NCBI RefSeq assembly: GCF_030385785.1 | Contig: NZ_JAUEDK010000028.1 | Coordinates: forward strand, 1 to 62,426 | Length of the DNA: 62,426 nucleotides | Direction of reading: 5' to 3' | Source of the DNA: Crenobacter oryzisoli | Lineage (GTDB): Bacteria > Pseudomonadota > Gammaproteobacteria > Burkholderiales > Chromobacteriaceae | Shown: positions 33,473-42,097 of the stretch, in pieces | How the letters are laid out: every line of letters begins with the position of its first letter | Position numbering within the stretch: the stretch's first letter is position 1 | Made by a program: the position numbers and the translations under genes | The notes under the pieces: model-generated | What the model saw: the letters and a program-made list of their open reading frames with translations, nothing else | Database searches by the model: none | Told to the model about the DNA's origin: nothing

Positions 33473-33688
33473 ATGAAATGGACTAGAAGCGTCACGCTAC
33501 TGTTGATGGCCGTGGCGCTTGGTGGCTGTATCTGGTTGCCAGGCGATCATCGAGGCGGGGGTTATGGGCGCGACGGCGGCTATGACCACGGTGGTAGATA
33601 CGAGCATGACGATCACCACAGGGACCGTGGCGACCAACGCCCACCGGAAGACCAAGGCCGGCAAGAGGATGATCGCCGAGGCTACTGA
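33473..33688 (+). CDS. Small His/Asp/Gly-rich lipoprotein
   Basis: 71 residues. The leader MKWTRSVTLLLMAVALGGC ends in a lipobox (LGGC). The mature part is almost entirely Gly, Asp, His, Arg, Tyr and Glu (HRGGGYGRDGGYDHGGRYEH, with HDDHHRDRGD), suggesting disorder or metal binding. The ATG at 33,473 follows AAGGAC. It lies 50 bp after the Pro/Gln-rich secreted protein and may be co-transcribed. Confidence 0.72.
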   Translation: MKWTRSVTLLLMAVALGGCIWLPGDHRGGGYGRDGGYDHGGRYEHDDHHRDRGDQRPPEDQGRQEDDRRGY

Positions 33689-33940
33689 CATCGGAGTCTT
33701 GCCTCTCTGACACTGCCCAAGCAGGCCTTTCCTTCCGCCCGCTACGCTGCGGTAGGGGCGCACGGAAACGCGCCTCCAATTCTCGTCCCGCGGCCTCTAC
33801 TCCACTGACGGACACGCAAGCAACGGAGAAATACCCCATCCGAATCAACGGGCAGCCGCCTGATCGAAGCCCGGTTATGCCGCAATCCTACGCGACACCA
33901 CTACAATGATTTCTAGGTAAACAACTGGCAGGGGAAAAGG

Positions 33941-34900
33941 ATGTCTGATCCATTAGCCACGCCGGAACACGAAACGACGCCAGATGCCGAAGCGAGCGCG
34001 ATTGCTGCCGTCGCCCAGGCCGCCGTCGAAGAGGCGGATCATGCCATGCGCCACTGGGCTGACCCGTCGCCGGAGCCGGTCAAGTTAGGGTCACCGCGGC
34101 ATCTGAGCCTGTTTTGCAACATGCTGTTGCAGACCCACAACCCCTATAAGCCAGCCGTGATTGAATGGCCGCAACTCTCGCCAGAAGCGCTTGGGCGCGT
34201 TACCTCACTGCCGATCTGGGACATCGCGGTGCAGACCGAAGGTCGTGCGTCGATCCGCGTTGAAACCTTTGCCGCCACAGTGCAAGAGCCGTTGTTGCGC
34301 CGTGCGTTGGAAATGGACGGCACAGAAGAGGCCCGCCACAAGGTGGTGTTGTCCAAGCTGGTGCAAGCCTACGGCATCCCGCTCGCGCCGGAGCCCTCCT
34401 ACCCACCGCCTGACGACCCCGAATGGGGCTGGCTAGTGACGGGCTACAGCGAGTGCATCGACAGCTTCTTCGCCTTCGGCCTGTTCGCCGCGGCCAAGCG
34501 CTCGGGCTTCTTCCCCGCCGAACTGGTAGAGACCTTCGAGCCGGTGATTCAGGAAGAAGGCCGCCACATCCTGTTCTTCGTCAACTGGGCCGCCTGGTAC
34601 CGGCGCAACCTGCCGTGGTGGCGTCGACCGCTGTTTGCTCTCAAGGTGGCGCGTGTCTGGGCCTTCCTGATCTGGGAGCGCATCGGCATCGCTCGCGGCA
34701 TCGACCCCGATGGGGTGGCGCAGGATGCCAACTTCACCATGAACGGCTCGGCCGCGCTGGGGGAAGCCCTGTCGCCACGTTCAATGATCGAGCTTTGCCT
34801 GGCCGAGAACGAGCGGCGCATGGCCGGCTACGACTCGCGCCTGTTGAGGCCCGAGACTGTACCGAGGCTCGCGCGTCTGGCCCGGCGTCTACTGCGCTAG
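33941..34900 (+). CDS. Ferritin-like diiron protein in the hopanoid locus
   Basis: A 319-residue protein with the ligand pattern of a ferritin-like four-helix bundle. The first half has Glu100/Glu108 and E130-A-R-H133; the second has Glu171 and E206-G-R-H209. That gives two E...ExxH motifs. A hydrophobic C-terminal third (about 220-255, WWRRPLFALKVARVWAFLIW) suggests membrane association. No close named family is recognised. It is 21 bp upstream of hpnB, so the two are probably co-transcribed. An oxidase, hydroxylase or desaturase acting on a hopanoid or another lipid is an inference from the fold and the neighbour only. Confidence 0.75.
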   Translation: MSDPLATPEHETTPDAEASAIAAVAQAAVEEADHAMRHWADPSPEPVKLGSPRHLSLFCNMLLQTHNPYKPAVIEWPQLSPEALGRVTSLPIWDIAVQTEGRASIRVETFAATVQEPLLRRALEMDGTEEARHKVVLSKLVQAYGIPLAPEPSYPPPDDPEWGWLVTGYSECIDSFFAFGLFAAAKRSGFFPAELVETFEPVIQEEGRHILFFVNWAAWYRRNLPWWRRPLFALKVARVWAFLIWERIGIARGIDPDGVAQDANFTMNGSAALGEALSPRSMIELCLAENERRMAGYDSRLLRPETVPRLARLARRLLR

Positions 34901-34921
34901 GCGAGCCGAGGCGTCCGCCCC

Positions 34922-36106
34922 GTGGCCCATCCAGTTCTGTCTCCCCTGTTCCTTGCGCTGTCGCTGCTTACACTGATGATCTGGTGCATCTTGCTGGTCG
35001 GTCGTGCGGGATTCTGGCGAGTGCGCAAGCCTCACCCAGCCCCGCCGCCCGCTCAGTGGCCAACGGTGGTGGCCATCATCCCGGCTCGAGACGAGGCCTC
35101 GGTGATCGCTGATGCCGTCGCTAGCGTGTTGGGACAGGACTATCCGGCACCGCTCAAGCTGATCGTGGTGGACGACCACAGTAGCGACGGCACCGCCGAT
35201 GCAGCCCGTGCCGCCGCAGCGGAGCTTGGCAAGGCCGATGTACTGACCGTCGTCTCCGCGCGTGAACTACCGTCTGGCTGGAGCGGCAAGGTATGGGCTC
35301 AGTCAGAAGGGCTTGCGGCAGCCAACCGGCTTGTTCCTGATGCCGGCTGGCTTTGGCTGACCGACGCCGACATCCACCATGGCAGCGGCGTTCTTGCTGC
35401 GCTCGTCGCGCGTGCCCTCCACGAACAACGGGGCCTTGTTTCGCTGATGGTGCGTTTGCGCTGTGTGTCGCTGTCGGAGAGGCTGATCGTACCCGCCTTC
35501 GTCTTCTTTTTCGCCAAGCTCTATCCATTTGGTCGCGTCAATGACCCGAACAGCCGTGTGGCGGCAGCGGCCGGCGGTTGCATGCTGGTGCGCCGCGCCG
35601 CGCTGGCACGAATCGGCGATTTCGCCGCCATCCGCAACGCACTGATCGACGACTGCAGCCTCGCCGCTCTCATCAAGCCGGGCGCATCGATCAGGCTGGA
35701 TTTGGCCGACGACAGCCATTCGTTGCGCCCCTACGACGACTGGCACAGCCTGTGGAACATGATCGCGCGCAGCGCCTACACCCAATTGCGCCACTCACCG
35801 CTGCTGTTGGCCGGCGCCATGGCAGGCATGCTGCTGACTTATCTGGCACCGCCTGCTCTCGTCGTGACAGGTTTGGTTGCCGGTATGGGCATCGGGTTGA
35901 CCTGGCCGGCTTGGCTCGCCTGGATTGGCATGACTGTCTCCTATTTGCCGATGCTGCGCGAGTACCGCCAGACTGGCTGGCTGGCCCTACTGTTGCCCGT
36001 TACCGCCCTGTTCTATATGGGTGCCACGGTGGCGTCGGCGTGGCGGTATAGTCTGCGCCGTGGTGGACAATGGAAAGGCCGGGTTCAGGCCTCTGCAGGG
36101 CATTGA
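34922..36106 (+). CDS. hpnB: Hopanoid-associated glycosyltransferase HpnB
   Basis: A 394-residue membrane GT2 glycosyltransferase. An N-terminal TM helix (about 8-27) is followed by the GT-A core: VVAIIPARDEASVIADAVAS, IVVDDHSSDGTAD, the WLTDADIHHGSG DxD motif (about 142-153), and later FGRVNDPNSRVAAAAGGCML with IDDCSLAALIKP. C-terminal TM helices cover about 295-375. The start is GTG at 34,922. It matches the HpnB type of hopanoid clusters, whose exact product is not settled. The ferritin-like gene lies 21 bp upstream. Confidence 0.9.
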   Translation: MAHPVLSPLFLALSLLTLMIWCILLVGRAGFWRVRKPHPAPPPAQWPTVVAIIPARDEASVIADAVASVLGQDYPAPLKLIVVDDHSSDGTADAARAAAAELGKADVLTVVSARELPSGWSGKVWAQSEGLAAANRLVPDAGWLWLTDADIHHGSGVLAALVARALHEQRGLVSLMVRLRCVSLSERLIVPAFVFFFAKLYPFGRVNDPNSRVAAAAGGCMLVRRAALARIGDFAAIRNALIDDCSLAALIKPGASIRLDLADDSHSLRPYDDWHSLWNMIARSAYTQLRHSPLLLAGAMAGMLLTYLAPPALVVTGLVAGMGIGLTWPAWLAWIGMTVSYLPMLREYRQTGWLALLLPVTALFYMGATVASAWRYSLRRGGQWKGRVQASAGH

Positions 36107-36166
36107 AAGCTGCTGACAAACCCTTCTGGTGTTGACACGCGGCCTGCTCTGTCTGCTCCGCGCGCC
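36107..36166. mobile_element. Degenerate MITE family A fragment
   Basis: Just after the hpnB stop, GCTGCTGACAAACCCTTCTG, GTGTTGACACGCGGCCT and TCTGTCTGC align with the left part of the complete copy at 17,111. It fills most of the gap between convergent hpnB and hpnA. Confidence 0.45.
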
Positions 36167-36179
36167 GCCGACAATATGC

Positions 36180-37181
36180 TCAGCGCAAATACCCTGCTTC
36201 CCGGAACCATGCCAAGGCATCCCGCAGCCCCTCCTGATAGGCGCGCGGCTGATAGCCCAGCATGCGGTGCGCCTTCTCGGAGCTGAAGAACATCCGGTAG
36301 CGCGACATATCCAGCCCGTCCACCGTGATGAACGGCTCGCGCCGTGTCAGTCGTGCGATAGCCTCGGCGATATGGGCAAGTGGATAGAGTGGCCAACGCG
36401 GCAGCTGCACGGTGGGCGCGCGACGTCCGGTCAAGGCGGCGATGTCTTGCAACATCTGTTGAAGACTGACGTCCTGACCGCCCAGGATGTAGCGTTCGCC
36501 GATGTTGCCGCGCTCCAACGCAAGGAAATGGCCCTCGGCTACGTCGTCCACATGTGCCAGGTTGAGACCGGTGTCGACGAAGGCCGGCATCTTGCCGGAC
36601 GCAGCTTCCAGGATGATGCGGCCAGTGGGGGTAGGCCGCACGTCGCGCGGCCCGATCGGAGTGGACGGGTTGACGATCACAGCGGGCAGACCGCTTTCGG
36701 TGACCATGTGCTCTACCAACCGTTCTGCCAGGACCTTACTTCGCTTGTAAGCTCCGATGGCCTCGCCGGCGTCCATGGTGGCTTCTTCGGTCACCGGTGC
36801 CGTGGCGCCCGCCACGCGCAGCGTGGCCACGCTGCTGGTATAGACGACGTGCTCCACGCCGCATCGTAGCGCGGCCTGCATCACCACCTCGGTGCCGGCA
36901 GTATTGGTGCGCACGATGTCTTCGGGATTCGGCGCCCACAACCGGTAGTCCGCCGCTACGTGAAACAGATAGCGCACGCCCGACAAGGCGCGCTCCATGG
37001 CGGCGCCATCGCGCATATCGCCTTCCACCATGTGCACGGGCAGCGTTTCAAGGTTGCGGCGCGGGCTGCTCGGGCGGACCAGAGCGCGCACGCGCAGCCC
37101 CCTGGCCAAGGCGCGCCTGACTACCGCCGAGCCAAGGAATCCCGCTGCCCCGGTCACCAGAATGTCGTCCTCTGCCGTCAT
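36180..37181 (-). CDS. hpnA: Hopanoid-associated sugar epimerase/dehydratase HpnA
   Basis: A 333-residue extended SDR. The NAD-binding motif is GAAGFLGSAVVRRAL (about 11-25). The catalytic set is YTSSVATL (Ser, about 118) and YKRSK (Tyr/Lys, about 148). RTNTAGTEVVMQAALRCGV and NPSTPIGPRDVRPTPTGRII are the standard HpnA segments. The substrate is unknown; the gene is widespread in hopanoid loci. It is convergent with hpnB and divergent from ispH. Confidence 0.92.
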   Translation of the reverse strand: MTAEDDILVTGAAGFLGSAVVRRALARGLRVRALVRPSSPRRNLETLPVHMVEGDMRDGAAMERALSGVRYLFHVAADYRLWAPNPEDIVRTNTAGTEVVMQAALRCGVEHVVYTSSVATLRVAGATAPVTEEATMDAGEAIGAYKRSKVLAERLVEHMVTESGLPAVIVNPSTPIGPRDVRPTPTGRIILEAASGKMPAFVDTGLNLAHVDDVAEGHFLALERGNIGERYILGGQDVSLQQMLQDIAALTGRRAPTVQLPRWPLYPLAHIAEAIARLTRREPFITVDGLDMSRYRMFFSSEKAHRMLGYQPRAYQEGLRDALAWFREAGYLR

Positions 37182-37344
37182 CGAATCCCCCCTGCTCGAT
37201 TAATAATGTGCCATCCGCTCACTGAAGGCGGTAAACAAACTGACACGGGTATATAGTAATTACTACGTCGTAAAAAAAAGTGATACCCGAAATACCTAAA
37301 CATAATCGGCCGGTCATTCGTGAAATATTAAGGGGAGGCTCTGT

Positions 37345-38286
37345 ATGCAGGTGATTCTTGCCCAGCCTCGCGGTTTTTGCGCGGGGGTAGTTCGTGCGAT
37401 CGAAATCGTTGATCGCGCACTCGTCAAACATGGCGCTCCGGTGTTCGTGCGCCATGAGATCGTGCACAACAAGCATGTGGTGGAAGAACTACGGCGCAAA
37501 GGAGCGCACTTCGTAGAGAATCTGGACGAGGTACCCACGGGCGCGGTGACCATTTTCAGCGCGCATGGGGTCTCCAAGGCTGTAGAGGCAGAAGCACAAG
37601 AACATCAGCTGCATGCCATCGATGCCACCTGCCCTCTGGTCATCAAGATACACAACCAGGGGCGCCAATACGCGGCTAGCGGCCGCACCGTCATCCTGAT
37701 CGGCCATGCCGGCCACCCGGAAGTGGAAGGCACCATGGGCCAGATTCCCGGCAAGGTAATCCTGGTGCAGAACGAGGCCGATGTGGCCAAACTCGAACTG
37801 CCGCCCGACACCCCCGTGGCTTATGTCACCCAGACCACGCTGAGCGTGGACGACACCCGAAACATCATTACTGCGTTGAAGCAGCGCTTCTCCAACCTGG
37901 TGGGCCCGGATACGCGGGACATCTGCTACGCCACGCAGAACCGGCAAAGCGCGGTGCGCGAGCTGTCCAAGCGGGTCGACGTCCTGCTCGTCATCGGCGC
38001 CACCAACAGCTCCAACTCCAACCGGCTGCGCGAAATTGGCACGGAAAGCGGTGTGCCCAGCTATCTCATCGCCGATGGCAGTGAGCTCAACCCCGATTGG
38101 GTGCGCGATGCTCAAGTGGTCGGCATCACCGCCGGTGCCTCTGCGCCGGAAGCCATGGTGGAAGACGTGCTGGCGGCGCTGCGGCGGCTCGGGCCGGTGG
38201 AGGTCTCGACCATGGAAGGTCGGGAGGAGCATGCCGAATTCCGCCTGCCCGCCGAGCTGGTTGACGCACAGCCAATTTCGCACTGA
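37345..38286 (+). CDS. ispH: 4-hydroxy-3-methylbut-2-enyl diphosphate reductase IspH
   Basis: A 313-residue [4Fe-4S] enzyme. The cluster ligands are C12 (GFCAGV), C96 (DATCPLV) and C194 (ICYATQNRQ); substrate histidines are H41, H74 and H124. It makes IPP and DMAPP in the last step of the MEP pathway, feeding isoprenoid and therefore hopanoid synthesis. The ATG is preceded by GGGGAGG. It is first in a tight rightward group with hpnH, hpnI, hpnJ, hpnK and hpnL. A second ispH copy elsewhere in the genome would be common for hopanoid producers, but cannot be seen here. Confidence 0.96.
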   Translation: MQVILAQPRGFCAGVVRAIEIVDRALVKHGAPVFVRHEIVHNKHVVEELRRKGAHFVENLDEVPTGAVTIFSAHGVSKAVEAEAQEHQLHAIDATCPLVIKIHNQGRQYAASGRTVILIGHAGHPEVEGTMGQIPGKVILVQNEADVAKLELPPDTPVAYVTQTTLSVDDTRNIITALKQRFSNLVGPDTRDICYATQNRQSAVRELSKRVDVLLVIGATNSSNSNRLREIGTESGVPSYLIADGSELNPDWVRDAQVVGITAGASAPEAMVEDVLAALRRLGPVEVSTMEGREEHAEFRLPAELVDAQPISH

Positions 38287-38307
38287 CCTTTTTGAAGGAG
38301 GCTCGCC

Positions 38308-39468
38308 TTGGCCATTCCCTTCCTACAGGTTGTCCGCGTGGGCGCTTACATAGTCCGCCAGCATCTGGCAGGCCGCAAGCGCTATCCACTAGCCCTGATG
38401 CTGGAGCCGCTGTTCCGTTGCAATCTGGCCTGCTCCGGCTGCGGCAAGATCGATTACCCTGACCCCATCCTGGACCAGCGACTTTCGGTACAGGAATGCC
38501 TGGATGCAGTAGACGAATGCGGCGCGCCGGTGGTGTCTATTGCGGGTGGCGAGCCTTTGTTGCACAAGGAGATGCCGACCATCGTGGAAGGCATCATCGC
38601 ACGTCGTCGCTTCGTCTACCTGTGCACCAATGCCCTACTGCTGGAAAAGAGGCTGGACCAGTACAAGCCTAGCCCCTACTTCGTCTGGTCGGTCCACCTG
38701 GATGGCGATCGCGACATGCATGACCACTCGGTGTGTCAGTTGGGCGTGTACGATCGCGCTGTGCAGGCCATTCGCGCAGCCAAGGCGCGCGGCTTTCGCG
38801 TCAATATCAACTGCACCTTGTTCAATGATGCCGAGCCAGAGCGGGTGGCACGTTTCTTCGACTCGCTAAAAGCGATCGGGGTCGACGGCATCACCGTCTC
38901 ACCGGGGTATGCGTACGAGCGTGCTCCCGATCAGGAGCACTTCCTCAACCGCAGCAAGACCCGGCAATTGTTCCGCGACATCCTGGCTCGTGGTCGCGGC
39001 GGCAAGAACTGGGCGTTCAGCCAGTCGTCACTGTTCTTGGATTTCCTAGCCGGTAACCAGACCTACCACTGCACTCCCTGGGGTAACCCGGCACGTACGG
39101 TGTTCGGGTGGCAGCGCCCCTGCTACCTGTTGGGTGAAGGCTATGTGGGCAGCTTCCGTGAACTGATGGAAGAGACCGACTGGGACGCCTACGGCACCGG
39201 CAACTATGAGAAATGCGCCAACTGCATGGTGCATAGCGGCTACGAAGCCACGGCGGTCACCGACACTATGGCCCACCCGCTCAAGGCGCTGGGTGTCAGC
39301 CTGCGTGGCGTGCGCACCGTCGGGCCGATGGCTCCCGACATTCCGCTCGACAAGCAGCGCCCGGCTGAGTATGTGTTCTCGCGCCACGTTGAGATCAAGT
39401 TGACGGAGATCGGCAAGGCAAGCCCAGCAAGGCACGGACACAAGCAAACCGCGACCGGGGAGCATTGA
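38308..39468 (+). CDS. hpnH: Adenosyl-hopene synthase HpnH (radical SAM)
   Basis: A 386-residue radical SAM enzyme with the cluster motif C38-x3-C42-x2-C45 (RCNLACSGCGKIDYP) and a SAM-binding SIAGGEPLL segment (about 77-85). A C-terminal cysteine-bearing segment (CANCMVHSGYEATA, about 304-317) is typical of HpnH. It adds the 5'-deoxyadenosyl group to diploptene, the first step of side-chain formation. The start is TTG at 38,308: AAGGAGG sits six bases upstream and the protein then begins MAIPFLQ as in the family. It is 21 bp after ispH. Confidence 0.95.
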   Translation: MAIPFLQVVRVGAYIVRQHLAGRKRYPLALMLEPLFRCNLACSGCGKIDYPDPILDQRLSVQECLDAVDECGAPVVSIAGGEPLLHKEMPTIVEGIIARRRFVYLCTNALLLEKRLDQYKPSPYFVWSVHLDGDRDMHDHSVCQLGVYDRAVQAIRAAKARGFRVNINCTLFNDAEPERVARFFDSLKAIGVDGITVSPGYAYERAPDQEHFLNRSKTRQLFRDILARGRGGKNWAFSQSSLFLDFLAGNQTYHCTPWGNPARTVFGWQRPCYLLGEGYVGSFRELMEETDWDAYGTGNYEKCANCMVHSGYEATAVTDTMAHPLKALGVSLRGVRTVGPMAPDIPLDKQRPAEYVFSRHVEIKLTEIGKASPARHGHKQTATGEH

Positions 39469-39471
39469 GCG

Positions 39472-40677
39472 ATGGTGCCGGATTGGCCAATCCTCCTAGG
39501 CATCGCGCTGAGCGGTGTGTCGGCCAGCTACGCAGCACTGGCCGCATGGCTTGGTCGGCGTCCTCAGAACGGGCCCCGTTCCACTGCCGTTCAGCAACCC
39601 GTTAGTGTGCTCAAACCGCTGTGCGGCAGCGAACCACGGCTGTATGAAAACCTGGCGATACTGTGCAGGCAGGATTATCCCCAGTATCAAATCGTGTTCG
39701 GGGTGCGCGATGCAGACGATCCTGCGATCGCAGTGATCAGGCGCTTGCGGGCCGATTTTCCCGCTTGCGATATTGCCCTGACGATCTCTCCAGACGTGCA
39801 TGGCAGCAATCTCAAGGTCAGCAACCTGATCAATCTGCTGCCACAAGCGAGCCATGACTGGCTGGTAATCGCTGATAGCGATATCGCCGTGACGCCAGAC
39901 TACTTGCGGCGGGTGACCGCACCGCTTGCCGAACCGGGTACCGGCGTGGTGACGTGCCTCTACCGAGGGCGCGCAGTCGGTGGTTTTTGGGCGCATTTGG
40001 GCGCACAGTTCATCGACGACTGGTTCGCACCCTCGGTACGTATTGCACACGCCGGTGGTTCCCGAAGCTTCGCTTTTGGCGCAACCATCGCGCTGCGGCG
40101 CGATACGCTCGCGGCTATTGGTGGCTTCACCTCGCTGTCCGGACGGCTGGCCGATGACTACTGGCTGGGAGAGCTGACGCGACGACAAGGGCTTACCACG
40201 GTGCTGTCGGATGTCATGGTCAGCACGGATGTCACCGAGGCCAGCCTGAGGGCGCTGTGGTTACACGAAGTGCGCTGGCTGCGCACCATCCGCTCGCTCA
40301 ACCCGGTCGGTTTTGCTTTCACTTTCATTACGTTTACCTGGCCCATACTGCTGCTGAGCCTGGCATTCGCACCGTTGCCAGCGGTAGTGGCGGTAGCGTT
40401 GGCCGGCATTCTGGCGCGCTGCCTGCTGGCAGGCAGCTTCGGTGCTGCGTTGCGTGCACCGCTACGCGACGCTTTGCTGTTAGCCGAATGGGCCGTTGCG
40501 CTATGCGGTTCGCGCGTTCGCTGGCGCGAGCAAGTCCTGTCGGTCCGGGACCTGGCTCAGGCGGCCTCCGTGCCGACGCCTGAGATCGGCGTGTCCGACC
40601 CTGTTGGTCAAGATACAGTCAGCTCCCAGCCACCCTCGCATTCAGCCAGGGGCGCGATGCCCCAGAGGACGCTATGA
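39472..40677 (+). CDS. hpnI: Hopanoid glycosyltransferase HpnI
   Basis: A 401-residue membrane glycosyltransferase of the ceramide glucosyltransferase type (GT21). D135/D137 lie in the IADSDIAV motif, DDYWLGELTRRQG provides the acidic catalytic region (about 223-235), and LHEVRWLRTIR corresponds to the (Q/R)xxRW motif. TM segments lie at about 5-25 and 285-345. HpnI is reported to add N-acetylglucosamine to bacteriohopanetetrol. It begins 3 bp after hpnH and its stop overlaps the hpnJ start (ATGA). The long Pro/Ser-rich tail (about 370-401) is unusual but harmless-looking. Confidence 0.92.
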   Translation: MVPDWPILLGIALSGVSASYAALAAWLGRRPQNGPRSTAVQQPVSVLKPLCGSEPRLYENLAILCRQDYPQYQIVFGVRDADDPAIAVIRRLRADFPACDIALTISPDVHGSNLKVSNLINLLPQASHDWLVIADSDIAVTPDYLRRVTAPLAEPGTGVVTCLYRGRAVGGFWAHLGAQFIDDWFAPSVRIAHAGGSRSFAFGATIALRRDTLAAIGGFTSLSGRLADDYWLGELTRRQGLTTVLSDVMVSTDVTEASLRALWLHEVRWLRTIRSLNPVGFAFTFITFTWPILLLSLAFAPLPAVVAVALAGILARCLLAGSFGAALRAPLRDALLLAEWAVALCGSRVRWREQVLSVRDLAQAASVPTPEIGVSDPVGQDTVSSQPPSHSARGAMPQRTL

Positions 40678-42095
40678 AAACTCTGTTTCTCCAGGCCCCC
40701 TCCTTTGACGGCTTCGACGGCGGAGCCGGCTCGCGCTACCAGGCCAAGCGCGAGATCAAGTCGTTCTGGTATCCCACCTGGCTGGCCCAGCCGGCCGCAC
40801 TGGTGCCGGATAGTCGCGTGCTGGACGCGCCCGCCGATGGGCTGGGCGTGAAGCAGACGCTGGATATCGCCGTCGATTACGACCTGATCATCATCCATAC
40901 CAGCACTCCCTCTTTTCCCACGGATGCCAAATTCGCGGAGGAGCTAAAAGCGCGCAAGCCTGGGGTAATGATTGGCATGGTCGGCGCCAAGGCTGCGGTG
41001 GACCCGGCTGGCTCATTGGGCGCCAGCCCTGCCATCGATTTCGTCTGCCGTGAGGAGTTCGACTACACCTGCATGGAAGTCGCCGAGGGCCGGTCCCTCA
41101 AGGAGATACTCGGCCTGAGCTACAAGCAGCCCGACGGTTCGATCGTTCATAACGGGCCGCGCCCGATGATCGAGAATATGGACGAGCTGCCCTTTGTCGC
41201 CCCGGTTTACAAGCGCGACCTGAAGATAGACAACTACTTCATCGGCTACCTGAAGCACCCCTACGTCTCGATCTATACGGGCCGCGGCTGCCGCTCTCAC
41301 TGCACCTTCTGCCTATGGCCGCAGACGGTGGGCGGACACCGCTATCGCACTCGCTCGGCCGAGAGCGTCATTGCCGAGGTGAAGTGGATCAAGGAGAACA
41401 TGCCGGAAGTGAAGGAGATCATGTTCGACGACGATACCTTCACCGACTTCAAGCCCCGCGCGGAGGAAATCGCACGGGGCCTGGGCAAGCTGGACGTGAC
41501 ATGGTCATGCAACGCCAAAGCCAACGTGCCTTACAGCACGCTCAAGATCATGAAGGAGAATGGTCTGCGCCTCTTGCTGGTGGGCTACGAGTCTGGCGAC
41601 GACCAGATTCTGCACAACATCAAGAAGGGGCTGCGCACCGATATTGCACGCCGCTTCACCGAAGACTGCCGCAAGCTTGGCATCACTATCCACGGCACCT
41701 TCATCCTTGGCTTGCCCGGTGAAACGCGCGAAACCATCGAAAAGACCATCGAATACGCCAAGGAAATCAACCCGCACACTATTCAGGTCTCTCTGGCGGC
41801 CCCCTATCCTGGCACCACGTTGTACCGGCAAGCTGTAGACAACGGCTGGCTGGAAGAAAATAAAGTCATCAACCTCGTCAACGACAGCGGGGTGCAACTG
41901 GCCGCCATCAGCTACCCGCATCTGTCCAAGGAGGAGATTTATCACGGCGTAGAAACCTTCTATAAGCGTTTCTATTTCCGCCCCAGCAAGATCTGGGAGA
42001 TCGTGCTTGAAATGCTGGGCAGTTGGGACATGACGAAACGGCGCTTGCGCGAAGGCGTGGAGTTCTTCCGTTTCCTCCACTCGCATGAGGCCTGA
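40674..42095 (+). CDS. hpnJ: Hopanoid radical SAM enzyme HpnJ (cyclitol ether formation)
   Basis: A 473-residue protein with an N-terminal B12-binding-type domain (1-150) and a radical SAM domain with C206-x3-C210-x2-C213 (GRGCRSHCTFCLWPQ). The FDDDTFTD and FILGLPGETRETIEKT segments are conserved. HpnJ converts glucosaminyl-bacteriohopanetetrol to the cyclitol ether by ring contraction. It overlaps hpnI by 4 bp and abuts hpnK. Confidence 0.94.
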   Translation: MKTLFLQAPSFDGFDGGAGSRYQAKREIKSFWYPTWLAQPAALVPDSRVLDAPADGLGVKQTLDIAVDYDLIIIHTSTPSFPTDAKFAEELKARKPGVMIGMVGAKAAVDPAGSLGASPAIDFVCREEFDYTCMEVAEGRSLKEILGLSYKQPDGSIVHNGPRPMIENMDELPFVAPVYKRDLKIDNYFIGYLKHPYVSIYTGRGCRSHCTFCLWPQTVGGHRYRTRSAESVIAEVKWIKENMPEVKEIMFDDDTFTDFKPRAEEIARGLGKLDVTWSCNAKANVPYSTLKIMKENGLRLLLVGYESGDDQILHNIKKGLRTDIARRFTEDCRKLGITIHGTFILGLPGETRETIEKTIEYAKEINPHTIQVSLAAPYPGTTLYRQAVDNGWLEENKVINLVNDSGVQLAAISYPHLSKEEIYHGVETFYKRFYFRPSKIWEIVLEMLGSWDMTKRRLREGVEFFRFLHSHEA

Positions 42096-42097
42096 TT

